This document shows, one piece after another, positions 43,775 to 53,182 of a stretch of 64,000 bases of DNA. The notes beneath the pieces were generated by a model. That model saw nothing but the letters and a program-made list of their open reading frames with translations, had not been told where the DNA came from and did no database searches. The stretch is from Gammaproteobacteria bacterium (GTDB lineage Bacteria > Pseudomonadota > Gammaproteobacteria > Eutrophobiales > Eutrophobiaceae): positions 1 to 64,000 of the forward strand of contig QKIY01000002.1 in assembly GCA_003250975.1 (NCBI GenBank). The letters are read 5' to 3'. The position numbers were made by a program, and so were the translations under genes. Each line of letters opens with the position of its first letter. Position 1 is the stretch's first letter.

Positions 43775-44995
43775 ATGAACAGCCCTGCCACTCTCAAGCG
43801 CGTTCTGACATTACCTCTGGTGATATTTTACGGCCTCGGCAACATACTGGGTGCTGGTATTTATGTCCTGATAGGAAAAGTCGCCGGTTACAGTAGTTAT
43901 TATTCACCCCTTGCCTTCCTGCTGGCCTCACTTGTCGCTGCATTAAGTGCATTATCCTATGCAGAACTTTCTTCCCGTTATCCTGTTAGTGCGGGTGAAG
44001 CAGTTTATCTGCAAAAGGCCTTTAATTTCCCTCCCTTATCCCTGTTCATTGGCCTTTTAATAGTATTTGCAGGTTGTGTCTCATCAGGCGCCATTGCTCG
44101 CGGGTTTGCCGGTTACACGAGGGTCTTTCTGGATCTGCCTGACAGCCTGATTCTGATTATCCTGCTTTCGGTGTTGGGTGCCATTGCCTGCTGGGGCATC
44201 CGGATCTCGGTCGGTATTGCCAGCCTCATTACTATTATTGAAATCGTAGGGCTTTTTATCATTATTGGCGTTACCTCACCTGATTTGTCTACAGTCAATG
44301 AGAAAATTAAAGCATTGCCATCATTCGACCCTATTGCTTTACAGGGTATCTTCCTGGGGGCCTTTCTGGCGTTTTATGCCTATATTGGTTTTGAGGACAT
44401 GGTAAATATTGCAGAAGAAGTTAAGGACGCCAGCCGAACCATGCCCTTCGCGATCCTGATCGCATTGATACTGGCTACATTGCTTTACAGTCTTGTTACC
44501 TTTATGTCCATTCTTTCCGTATCACCGGAGACATTAAATGAATCAGAGGCGCCACTGGCACTGGTCTACGAGGTGGCCACGGGCAAGAAACCGGTTTTGA
44601 TTACACTGATCAGCCTGTTTGCCGTGATTAACGGCGCATTGATACAAATCATTATGGCCTCGAGGATCCTCTACGGCAGCAGCAAACAAGGGTGGTTGCC
44701 GCAATTTTTGGGCAAGGTCAATACAGTTACCCATACGCCGATAAACTCCACCCTCCTCTGCGCAGCTTCTGTTCTGGCTTTCGCACTCTGGTTACCTGTG
44801 GAAACCCTGGCAAGGACGACCAGTTATCTTATCCTGATCATATTTACCCTGGTTAATCTCTCTCTTGCGGTTATCAAGTTGCGCGGGACGCCGGCTGAAG
44901 GAATTTTCACCGTCCCCTTGTGGATACCTGTTTCCGGAACATTGGTATCAGCCGCATTTGTGATCATCCAGATTGCCATATCTGTTGGCCGGTAG
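43775..44995 (+). CDS. APC family amino acid permease
   Basis: YGLGNILGAGIYVLIGKVAG, about 12 TM segments. Confidence 0.9.
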   Translation: MNSPATLKRVLTLPLVIFYGLGNILGAGIYVLIGKVAGYSSYYSPLAFLLASLVAALSALSYAELSSRYPVSAGEAVYLQKAFNFPPLSLFIGLLIVFAGCVSSGAIARGFAGYTRVFLDLPDSLILIILLSVLGAIACWGIRISVGIASLITIIEIVGLFIIIGVTSPDLSTVNEKIKALPSFDPIALQGIFLGAFLAFYAYIGFEDMVNIAEEVKDASRTMPFAILIALILATLLYSLVTFMSILSVSPETLNESEAPLALVYEVATGKKPVLITLISLFAVINGALIQIIMASRILYGSSKQGWLPQFLGKVNTVTHTPINSTLLCAASVLAFALWLPVETLARTTSYLILIIFTLVNLSLAVIKLRGTPAEGIFTVPLWIPVSGTLVSAAFVIIQIAISVGR

Positions 44996-45170
44996 CTTTT
45001 TGATTACCCGTGATGTTACTATCGCGCTATATCCATCCGCCTAAATACAGAAAATGACCGAACACAAAAACCCGAACATTTTCCGGATCATCTTCAGCAA
45101 ACCAGATTCATTTTACTCCGCCGGGAAACCATCCCCTTCCTCTTTTTCCTGATGTCTGAACTTTATTTAC

Positions 45171-45884
45171 ATGCAAAACATACCCGAATTAAATCCGGAT
45201 GATTATTCCGCCATCGTCTTTTTTACCGGTGCAGGCATGTCTGCCGAATCCGGGATCCCGACCTATCGTGGCGCCGGTGGGATCTGGCATGAATACCGTT
45301 GGGAAGAATACGCCTGCCAGGATGCTTTTGATGTTGATCCTGAAAAGGTGCTCGATTTTCATGAACTGAGACGGCCTAAGGTTCTCGAATGCAACCCTCA
45401 TATCGGACATGAAATAATTACCAGGATACAGCGCAAGCACCCGAGTTGCTGGATCGTCACACAAAATATAGACGGCATGCATCAACGTTCGGGGAGCAGA
45501 AACGTCGTTGAGCTACACGGCAGTTTATGGCGTATGCGATGCAGCCAGCACGGTATATCAGAGGATCCTAGTGTACGGTATCAAACGCGGCGTTGTAGTA
45601 TCTGTGGCAACTGGTTGCGGCCTGATATCACGTGGTTTAATGATATGTTGGATGCAGTAGTTATGGAGAAAGCGCATAATTTAATAAACAACGCCCAATT
45701 GTTTATTACCATCGGTACTTCCGGTGTCGTTTACCCTGCGGCCATGTTCCCTCGTCTCGCCAGTGACGCCGGCGCCAAGTGTGTATACATCAACACGGAG
45801 ACACCGGGAGACGAATCTTTGTATGATATCGTGGCACTGGGAAAAGCCAGTGAAGTATTAAACGGTATGTTTCCCCTCGCTTGA
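45171..45884 (+). CDS. Sir2 family NAD-dependent deacylase
   Basis: FFTGAGMSAESGIPTYRG, TQNIDGMHQRSG, ELHGSL, GTSGVVYPAA. Confidence 0.93.
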   Translation: MQNIPELNPDDYSAIVFFTGAGMSAESGIPTYRGAGGIWHEYRWEEYACQDAFDVDPEKVLDFHELRRPKVLECNPHIGHEIITRIQRKHPSCWIVTQNIDGMHQRSGSRNVVELHGSLWRMRCSQHGISEDPSVRYQTRRCSICGNWLRPDITWFNDMLDAVVMEKAHNLINNAQLFITIGTSGVVYPAAMFPRLASDAGAKCVYINTETPGDESLYDIVALGKASEVLNGMFPLA

Positions 45885-45890
45885 TGTTGG

Positions 45891-46757
45891 TTAACTTTCC
45901 ATCTGCCCGAAGCGGCCGCTGTTGAAATCGTCGATGGCCTGCGTTACCTCTTCCTGAGTGTTCATCACAAACGGGCCGTAACCGGCGATGGGCTCATCGA
46001 TCGGTTCACCACTCAGGAGCAACAGTATGGCATCGGTGTTTGCCTCGATCGTGAGGTTCTGATCGGGCCGGTCAAGCACAACAAATTGCGCCTCGCGTGC
46101 GATCGCGCTGCCATTCACCTGGACTGTGCCATGCAGAACGACCAGCGTTACGTTCCATCCCTCGGGCAGTGCTAATTCGCTGGTGCTCCCCTGCGCCAGA
46201 CGCATATCCCAGACGTGCATGGGCGTAAAGGTCAGGGCCGGACCTTTATTGCCGGCAAATTTCCCTGCGATCACGCGTACCGTGCCGGCATTTCCGGGCA
46301 GAGACACGCTCGGAATATCCTTGTCGAGAATGGGCTGATAGCTCGGCGGGGCCATTTTGTCCTTTGCCGGCAGGTTGACCCAGAGCTGCACCATCTCCAG
46401 CGTGCCACCGGTCTTTGTAAATACCGGGGAGTGAAATTCTTCATGCAATATTCCCGAACCAGCCGTCATCCATTGCACATCGCCGGGACCTATCACGCCG
46501 CCCTCCCCGGTCGAATCCTTATGAGCTACTTCGCCTTTATAAACTATGGTGACGGTCTCGAATCCGCGGTGCGGGTGCGGGCCGACGCCGCGGGGCTTAT
46601 CACCAGGTGTAAAATCGAACGGCCCTGCATAGTCAAACAGCAGGAACGGGCTGACCTGCTGGCCATGGCTACTATAGGAAAAAAGAGTACGTACCGGGAA
46701 GCCGTTACCCACCCAGTGGCGCCGGGGTTCTTCAAAGATACCGAGGACATTTTTCAT
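45891..46757 (-). CDS. Pirin family protein
   Basis: GVGPHPHRGFETVTIVYKGEVAHKDS, GPGDVQWMTAGSGILHEEFH. Confidence 0.94.
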   Translation of the reverse strand: MKNVLGIFEEPRRHWVGNGFPVRTLFSYSSHGQQVSPFLLFDYAGPFDFTPGDKPRGVGPHPHRGFETVTIVYKGEVAHKDSTGEGGVIGPGDVQWMTAGSGILHEEFHSPVFTKTGGTLEMVQLWVNLPAKDKMAPPSYQPILDKDIPSVSLPGNAGTVRVIAGKFAGNKGPALTFTPMHVWDMRLAQGSTSELALPEGWNVTLVVLHGTVQVNGSAIAREAQFVVLDRPDQNLTIEANTDAILLLLSGEPIDEPIAGYGPFVMNTQEEVTQAIDDFNSGRFGQMES

Positions 46758-46838
46758 TTTGAATTCCAGAAAATCAAAAACAATTTATCGAATGGCCCTG
46801 ATTATACCTCTGAGACACAAAAAACAGGCAAAGACTAT

Positions 46839-47033
46839 CTATTGCAAAAAATACACGTATTGCTGATAGATCAGCGTGACAAAACAGACCATCCAGAGTA
46901 AACCGATCACGGCCTTCATCGATACCGGCTCGTTATCCGAATCATAGTACCAGACTTTCGGTGACGCCTTTTTCCACAGGTAACCGAAGATGATCAGACC
47001 GGCAATACAACCGGCCGTGATAATATCAAACAT
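46839..47033 (-). CDS. Small membrane protein, unknown function
   Basis: Two hydrophobic segments; ORF overlaps the upstream ORF end by 8 bp. Confidence 0.6.
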   Translation of the reverse strand: MFDIITAGCIAGLIIFGYLWKKASPKVWYYDSDNEPVSMKAVIGLLWMVCFVTLIYQQYVYFLQ

Positions 47034-47583
47034 GACTGAAATCCACCGGTGCCGAGGCGAGTTTCTCGCACCATTTGATCTGGCGCCTGTGTGGCGACCA
47101 GTTGATCAGCAATGTCGAGCAGGCTTCCCAGAGTGACACCCAGGCCGCGACTGTCAGCCCTTCTGCAAATACGCGGCTGAGCGCAGAGGCGTGATTAATG
47201 TGATCGTTGACCCAGACCGAGACGGCCATAATGCTGAAGCCGATGAGAAGAAAGATCATGAAACGCCGGATCAGTTTTTTGAGCTCCAGTACCTCAAGGC
47301 CTTTCAAGTAAATGAAGTAATTATGGATGCTGGTCCGCACTCGTTCCTTTTGATTGTTATTAATGGGTTCTGCAAACCTGAACTGCATCTGTATTTCCTC
47401 GTCACCGACCTCGCGCATACTGTCTACTAGGTAATCGACGAGGTCCTGGTCCAGTTCCTTGCGCATATATGGAGCGTGACGGTCAAAGTCGTTAAAGAGA
47501 TATTCAACCTTGTCCGCGGTTATGTCGATGATGACTCTGCCTTCCGTGGTGCGCGCATAGCGCTCAAGAATTTCATTTATCAT
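47026..47583 (-). CDS. Unknown protein with two TM segments
   Basis: Clean ORF; TM segments FMIFLLIGFSIMAVSVWV and LTVAAWVSLWEACSTLLI. Confidence 0.7.
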   Translation of the reverse strand: MINEILERYARTTEGRVIIDITADKVEYLFNDFDRHAPYMRKELDQDLVDYLVDSMREVGDEEIQMQFRFAEPINNNQKERVRTSIHNYFIYLKGLEVLELKKLIRRFMIFLLIGFSIMAVSVWVNDHINHASALSRVFAEGLTVAAWVSLWEACSTLLINWSPHRRQIKWCEKLASAPVDFSHV

Positions 47584-47593
47584 ACACTCTGCA

Positions 47594-49468
47594 TCATAAA
47601 TAAACGTTACAACAATGTTCGCCCTCTACGGGTTCCTTGCCGGTATGCAATATCTCTCCAGTCACCGGGTTGGGACGAAATACCGTGCAGCTCTTCAAAC
47701 CAAGCTGATACGCCATTTCATAGACCGAGTTGAATGCGGCGAAATCATAATCCACCGGGATATTGATTGTCTTGGAGATACTATTGTCCACGTGTGCCTG
47801 CACGGCAGCCTGCATCCGCAGATGAACTTCCGGTTCCAGTTCATGGGCGCAGACGAAGGTCCTTGCCAGAGGTTCCCCTTTTCCCAATTGCTGCCATAAG
47901 CGCCAGGCATAATCCTCGAGTTGATACGGTTTGCGTATGCCGTCTTCCAGGATATATCGCTGGTGTTCGAAGGCGAAGACCGGCTCAATGCCGCTGGAGA
48001 GGTTACCGGCCAGCAGGCTGATGGTGCCGGTAGGGGCGATCGCCGTCAGGTGACTGTTGCGTATGCCGTGTTGTTTGATAGCGTGAGTAATGTCGGCAGG
48101 CAAGGCTTGTATGAACTCGCCCTCGAGGTGTTTATTGCTGTCTAACAGCGGAAAGCTCCCCTTTTCCTGCGCCAGCTTTATGGAGGCACGGTATGCCGCC
48201 TGGTTGATTGTCTGCATGATGCTGGCGGTGAGCTCACAGGCATCCTCATTGCCATACCTCAGACCCAGCATAATCAGGGTATCGGCGAGACCGGTGATCC
48301 CCAGACCAATACGGCGCGTATTTCTCGCCTGCCGTTGCTGCGCCGGCAATGGAAATCGAGAGACATCTATCACGTTGTCCAGCATACGCACTGCCAGCGG
48401 GACGATATTCCTGATCCCTGCCAAGTCAAGGCTGGCATTGGTTGTAAAGGGATCATTTACAAAGCGCGTCAGGTTAATCGAACCCAGGTCACAGGCGCCG
48501 TAGGCTGGCAACGGGATCTCGCCACAGGGATTCGTCGCGCTGATGTTCTCCCGGTACCACAGGTTATTCAGCCGGTTAATCCGATCGATAAACAACACGC
48601 CTGGTTCGGCGGAATGATAACTGGCGCGGATGATCTGTTCCCATAACGAACGTGCACTGACTCTACGGAACACCCGGCAGGGAGTGGCCCTGCGGTAACC
48701 GGACCATTGACGCTTGACGATCTCCCGCCTCTGCTTGTCTTCGTTTTGATTCAAGCCACGTTCAGGGAATACCAGCGGCCAGTCCTGGTCCCATTGAACC
48801 GCTTCCATGAATTCATCCGTGACCAGTACTGAAATGTTGAAGTTGCGTAATTCATGACGGTCACGCTTGCTATTAATAAACTTCTCGATATCGGGATGAT
48901 CGCAGCGTAACGTTGCCATCATGGCACCGCGCCTCGGTCCAGAAGAAACCAGGGTTCTGCACATAGAATCCCATATCCGCATAAACGAAACCGGACCGGA
49001 GGCCATCCGGTTGACCTGACGGGCCTGTGTCCCGTAGGGCCGCAGCGTTGAAAAATCATAACCCACACCGCCACCCTGCTGCATGGTCAGGGCGCCTTCC
49101 TTCAAGCCATTGAAGATTCCGTCGATGGAATCATCGATGTTGCCCATTACAAAACAGTTAAAGAGTGTCACCTTGCGGTCCGTTCCGGCGCCAGCCATGA
49201 TGCGACCGCCGGGAATGAACCTGAAACCCTTCAGCGTGTTGTAAAAGCGGCGTTGCCATAGTTTGGGATCGGATTCTACGCTGGCAAGGGCCGACGCGAC
49301 CCGCCGCCAGGTATCAACAATGCTTTTGTCTCCTGTGCCATCAGCATCTTTATAACGGTACTTTGTATCCCAGATATAATCGGAGATGTCATCGGGGCTG
49401 AATTGTTCGGCATCTTTGCCCATAGTCAAAGTATAGGTATGCCCTGATGGAAAACAATCAGCCGGCAA
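47594..49468 (-). CDS. nrdJ: Adenosylcobalamin-dependent (class II) ribonucleotide reductase
   Basis: LFNCFVMGNIDDSIDGIFNGLKEGALTMQQGGGVGYDFSTLRPYG; NPCGEIPLPAYGACDLGSINL. Confidence 0.88.
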   Translation of the reverse strand: MPADCFPSGHTYTLTMGKDAEQFSPDDISDYIWDTKYRYKDADGTGDKSIVDTWRRVASALASVESDPKLWQRRFYNTLKGFRFIPGGRIMAGAGTDRKVTLFNCFVMGNIDDSIDGIFNGLKEGALTMQQGGGVGYDFSTLRPYGTQARQVNRMASGPVSFMRIWDSMCRTLVSSGPRRGAMMATLRCDHPDIEKFINSKRDRHELRNFNISVLVTDEFMEAVQWDQDWPLVFPERGLNQNEDKQRREIVKRQWSGYRRATPCRVFRRVSARSLWEQIIRASYHSAEPGVLFIDRINRLNNLWYRENISATNPCGEIPLPAYGACDLGSINLTRFVNDPFTTNASLDLAGIRNIVPLAVRMLDNVIDVSRFPLPAQQRQARNTRRIGLGITGLADTLIMLGLRYGNEDACELTASIMQTINQAAYRASIKLAQEKGSFPLLDSNKHLEGEFIQALPADITHAIKQHGIRNSHLTAIAPTGTISLLAGNLSSGIEPVFAFEHQRYILEDGIRKPYQLEDYAWRLWQQLGKGEPLARTFVCAHELEPEVHLRMQAAVQAHVDNSISKTINIPVDYDFAAFNSVYEMAYQLGLKSCTVFRPNPVTGEILHTGKEPVEGEHCCNVYL

Positions 49469-49494
49469 GAGGAGCCATGATGAGAAACTGGCAA

Positions 49495-49926
49495 TCAGAA
49501 GCTCTTGAGATACTGCTGGATCTCTTTTACATCCTTGGTCACGATATCCTTGTCTACTTCTCTGATCACGAGTTTCGACAGCGTATCAGGCAGGTTTTCC
49601 CGTAACAGGCCAAGAAAAGCCGGAGGTGCGATCAACACCACTTGATCGAACTCATTCCTTCTATCTTCCAGATAGCCGGCAATCTGTTTCGCAAAATTAA
49701 TCGCCAACTGTTTCTTCACATCAGTTTTCTGCTCCTTTGCATGGCGCGTAGACCCCGTACTGTCAAAGGTGCGGCCTGGACGATCGCTGGTCAAGTCCCG
49801 TTCATGCAGGCGGCCTTCAGGGTTTTCAAGGCCGGGCATTTCCTCCAGGGGCTTACTTGTACTCTCCTGCATGAAAAACCTGGCCTGGCTTTGCGCAGCA
49901 ACAACACACACGAGTGACATGGACAA
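49495..49926 (-). CDS. Host attachment protein (AtsE/baeRF-like) family
   Basis: VVAAQSQARFF; HERDLTSDRPGRTFDSTGSTRHA; FDQVVLIAPPAFLGLLRENL. Confidence 0.82.
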   Translation of the reverse strand: MSMSLVCVVAAQSQARFFMQESTSKPLEEMPGLENPEGRLHERDLTSDRPGRTFDSTGSTRHAKEQKTDVKKQLAINFAKQIAGYLEDRRNEFDQVVLIAPPAFLGLLRENLPDTLSKLVIREVDKDIVTKDVKEIQQYLKSF

Positions 49927-49974
49927 CTCCTTACTGATTAAATATTTCAGGGTATTCCGAAAAAAATAATTCTA

Positions 49975-49988
49975 TAGATCTATATCAA
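49975..49988. promoter_or_regulatory. FNR/Anr-like site
   Basis: TAGAT-CTAT-ATCAA (9/10 to TTGAT-N4-ATCAA) upstream of 49926 (-). Confidence 0.4.
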
Positions 49989-50045
49989 CACCAAACAGAA
50001 GCTTTGTAAACACCGATATTGTAAGTTTGTGCTCTCTATTAAATG

Positions 50046-50357
50046 TTATTTCATCTTTCGAGGCGCATTCTTGCGTGGTTTTCCGAAGAGCGCTCTTAGT
50101 TCATCCTTGGCATCTTCCAACCGGGCACGCTGTACATCAGGCAACTGCTTTCCGGCACGGTTGATATAAAAGGAAAGCATTGACATGGCTGAGCGGAATG
50201 GCGTCGCCTTGCGGCGTCTACTTTTTTCCGCGGAGCGTTTCAATGAACGAGCGATCTCTCGAGGGTCTTCAAGCGCAAATACACCGGCGTCCAGATCTAG
50301 CGCATTACTGGTCTCTGTTACCTCTTGCGACCATTTTTTCCCCCTGTCAGTTGCCAT
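50046..50357 (-). CDS. DUF3175 family protein
   Basis: KWSQEVTETSNALDLDAGVFALEDPREIARSLKRSAEKSRRRKATPFRSAMSMLSFYINRAG. Confidence 0.8.
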   Translation of the reverse strand: MATDRGKKWSQEVTETSNALDLDAGVFALEDPREIARSLKRSAEKSRRRKATPFRSAMSMLSFYINRAGKQLPDVQRARLEDAKDELRALFGKPRKNAPRKMK

Positions 50358-50485
50358 ATACCGGGTTTGATTATTTTCTTATACTGACTAAGGTCCTTAA
50401 CTTTTAATTATCGCCCTCTGTTTTTCCAAATCACAAATGTTTCCTTGTCGTATATGTTCCAGAGATTTTCTCTGCTCAATATTAT

Positions 50486-50956
50486 TTATTCAGCGTAGGA
50501 TTTACAGATCCGAACGACCATGGGCTGCAAGATATCCTGAAAGTCCTTCATTGACATCTGTATTAGTTCGGTATGGTTGCCTGCATTGAATGTGATTTTG
50601 TTGTTTTTAGTCATACCTTCCTCAAGATAGACATCCATATCGAAAAGATTACCGAAAGGCGGCATGGCACCCACCTCGCAATCCGAAAAACGCTCCTTGA
50701 ATTCATTTTCGTTTGCCAACTCGGCTTTTTTTGCCTGGCTAGCCGTTGCCAGCAATTCCGTATCGAGTTTCTCCGATGCCGGCAATACCGCCATGACCAG
50801 TTTTCCATCTAGATTTACAATCACAGTCTTGGCAAACTCATTCCCGTGAATATGCGCCGCTTCGGCAACTTCCTGCGCCGTGATTGCTGGTGAATGACGC
50901 ATGGTAAGATAACGAATATTATGGTTGTCCAGAAAATCACATAGCGTTTTCAGCAT
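50486..50956 (-). CDS. YbaK/EbsC-type aminoacyl-tRNA deacylase
   Basis: YbaK fold; GNEFAKTVIVNLDGKLVMAVLPASEKLD, VGAMPPFG. Confidence 0.85.
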   Translation of the reverse strand: MLKTLCDFLDNHNIRYLTMRHSPAITAQEVAEAAHIHGNEFAKTVIVNLDGKLVMAVLPASEKLDTELLATASQAKKAELANENEFKERFSDCEVGAMPPFGNLFDMDVYLEEGMTKNNKITFNAGNHTELIQMSMKDFQDILQPMVVRICKSYAE

Positions 50957-51048
50957 ACTGATTCTCCCTTCCTATTTCCTGTTATTTTAAAATAGAAATT
51001 TAGTGAATTTCCCTTTTATAAACATACACATTTTTTTCATTACTTATA

Positions 51049-51062
51049 TTGATTTAGATCAG
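51049..51062 (+). promoter_or_regulatory. FNR/Anr-like site upstream of the PCMT fusion gene
   Basis: TTGAT-TTAG-ATCAG with TAGTCT centred 32 bp downstream. Confidence 0.5.
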
Positions 51063-51151
51063 GCTTCCCTTGCTTATTTTCGGATAGTCTAAAGACCTTG
51101 TATCTATTTGATTTCAATAATTATTAATTGTCGAATCAGAGGCAATGGTAA

Positions 51152-53146
51152 ATGGAAAAATTGATTAAATATGACAAGGCCGCATTTATCAATCTATTGA
51201 AAAGCCGTGGTATCCGTGATGACGCAGTACTGAAGGCAATGGCTACCGTACCACGGGAAAAATTCGTGGGCGTCCATTTACTTGAATTTGCCTATGATGA
51301 CTCACCACTGCCCATTGAAGAAGGTCAGACCATATCTCAGCCCTACATTGTGGCGCTCATGGCTGAGGCCCTGCAACTGGAACCGAATGACCGTGTACTG
51401 GAGATCGGTACCGGGTCAGGTTATGCGGCCGCCGTGCTCTCAAAAGTCGCACGGGAAGTGTATACCATCGAACGGCACCAGAGCCTTGCCCTCCAGGCCG
51501 AAACCCGTCTGAAACAATTAAAATATGACAATGTGCATGTGTTATGCGGTGACGGGACACTCGGCTGGCCCGAACACGCACCATATGAAGGAATTGTCGT
51601 AGCCGCAGGCGGACCGGAAGCACCCCGTTCCCTGATCGAACAACTAGCGATCGGTGGCAGGCTGGTCATCCCAACAGGCCCCTCCACACGGGAACAGACT
51701 CTGTTGCGCATCACCCGCATCAACCATGAAGAAGTGGAAATAGAGGAACTCGGTGCCGTCCGCTTCGTGCCCCTGATAGGCGAAGAAGGCTGGGAAGAAA
51801 TGGAAGAGGAGATCAGGCCCAGGCTGAAGAAGATACCTATTACAAAACCGCAACCGGTCTCGGAACTGATTGAAAAGGCAGCACTTCATATCCCGTCGAT
51901 TGAATCAGTTGATCTATCCAGCCTGATGAAACGTATCGGTGATGCGCGAATCGTCCTGTTGGGTGAGGCATCACATGGTACAGCGGAGTTTTACCAGATG
52001 CGTGCGCGAATTACACAGGAGTTGATACAGCACAAAGGATTCAGATTCGTTGCGGTCGAGGCGGACTGGCCGGATGCAGCCCAGATCGATCACTTTGTCC
52101 GTGATACACGGCTCGAACCAACACAGGAAACAACGTTCTCCCGGTTTCCCACCTGGATGTGGGCCAATGTGCAGGTGCTCGAGTTCGTAAAGTGGCTACG
52201 CCATTATAATGAGCGTTTCAAAAACACAGACAATAGGGTGGGATTCTACGGTCTGGACCTGTATAGCCTCTACTCCTCCATTAATTCAGTGATCAACTAC
52301 CTTGAGGGCATCGATGCAGAGACCGCGGCGATTGCCCGCCGCCGTTACGGTTGCCTGACGCCCTGGGAAGCAGACCCGGCTACCTATGGCGCCGTCGCCA
52401 TGACCGGCAAGCACAAGAGTTGCGAAGAAGAGGTCGTGGCCATGCTGAATGAATTGATGAAGAAACGGCTGACCTATGCAGAACAGGACGGCCGCCGGTT
52501 CCTCGATGCGGTCTCCAACGCCCGGCTGGTGAAAAATGCGGAACAGTATTATCGCATCATGTACATGGGATCGCGCGAGTCCTGGAATTTCCGTGATAAC
52601 CACATGTTTGAAACTCTCACAAGTCTTTTGGATTTTCACGGACCGGAGGCCAGGGCGGTAGTATGGGAACATAATTCGCACATCGGCGATGCTGCGGCCA
52701 CTGACATGGGCGCGAGGGGTGAGATCAATGTTGGGCATCTCTGCCGTAAAAAATTCGGCGATTCGGCTTACCTTATTGGCTTCGGCACGCACACGGGAAC
52801 TGTTGCCGCCGCTTCCGACTGGGGTGCACCAATGGAGATCAAGACAGTACGTCCATCACACCCGGACAGTTATGAACGGCTCTGTCATGAATCCGGCCTC
52901 AATGCCTTTATGCTGCCACTGCAGGACCGCAGGCATCGGGTAGTAAAGGAACTTTCGCGGCCGCGGCTGGAACGCGCCATCGGCGTGATATACCGTCCCG
53001 AGACAGAACTGCAAAGTCACTACTTCAACGCCTCCCTGCCCCGCCAGTTTGATGAATATATCTGGTTTGACGAGACACGAGCCGTCGATGCCCTGGGACC
53101 GGAAGCAGGGATTGGCATGCCGGAAACTTTTCCGTTCGGACTATAG
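51152..53146 (+). CDS. Fusion: protein-L-isoaspartate O-methyltransferase plus erythromycin esterase-like domain
   Basis: N-terminal PCMT (TISQPYIVALMAEALQL, VLEIGTGSGYAAAVLSKV); C-terminal GEASHGTAEFYQMRARITQELI, VAVEADWPD, VVWEHNSHIGDA. Confidence 0.92.
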   Translation: MEKLIKYDKAAFINLLKSRGIRDDAVLKAMATVPREKFVGVHLLEFAYDDSPLPIEEGQTISQPYIVALMAEALQLEPNDRVLEIGTGSGYAAAVLSKVAREVYTIERHQSLALQAETRLKQLKYDNVHVLCGDGTLGWPEHAPYEGIVVAAGGPEAPRSLIEQLAIGGRLVIPTGPSTREQTLLRITRINHEEVEIEELGAVRFVPLIGEEGWEEMEEEIRPRLKKIPITKPQPVSELIEKAALHIPSIESVDLSSLMKRIGDARIVLLGEASHGTAEFYQMRARITQELIQHKGFRFVAVEADWPDAAQIDHFVRDTRLEPTQETTFSRFPTWMWANVQVLEFVKWLRHYNERFKNTDNRVGFYGLDLYSLYSSINSVINYLEGIDAETAAIARRRYGCLTPWEADPATYGAVAMTGKHKSCEEEVVAMLNELMKKRLTYAEQDGRRFLDAVSNARLVKNAEQYYRIMYMGSRESWNFRDNHMFETLTSLLDFHGPEARAVVWEHNSHIGDAAATDMGARGEINVGHLCRKKFGDSAYLIGFGTHTGTVAAASDWGAPMEIKTVRPSHPDSYERLCHESGLNAFMLPLQDRRHRVVKELSRPRLERAIGVIYRPETELQSHYFNASLPRQFDEYIWFDETRAVDALGPEAGIGMPETFPFGL

Positions 53147-53182
53147 GCCAGGATTGGGATATTCCTGATAAAAAAACATAAC

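Noticed and set aside
46866-46877. CTGATAGATCAG palindrome upstream of pirin
   Set aside because: Spacer is 2 nt rather than 4, so not an FNR-type site; isolated short palindrome.
51152-53146. Macrolide resistance gene call for the esterase-like half
   Set aside because: Erythromycin-esterase-like domains fused to PCMT are not evidence of resistance; kept as domain description only.
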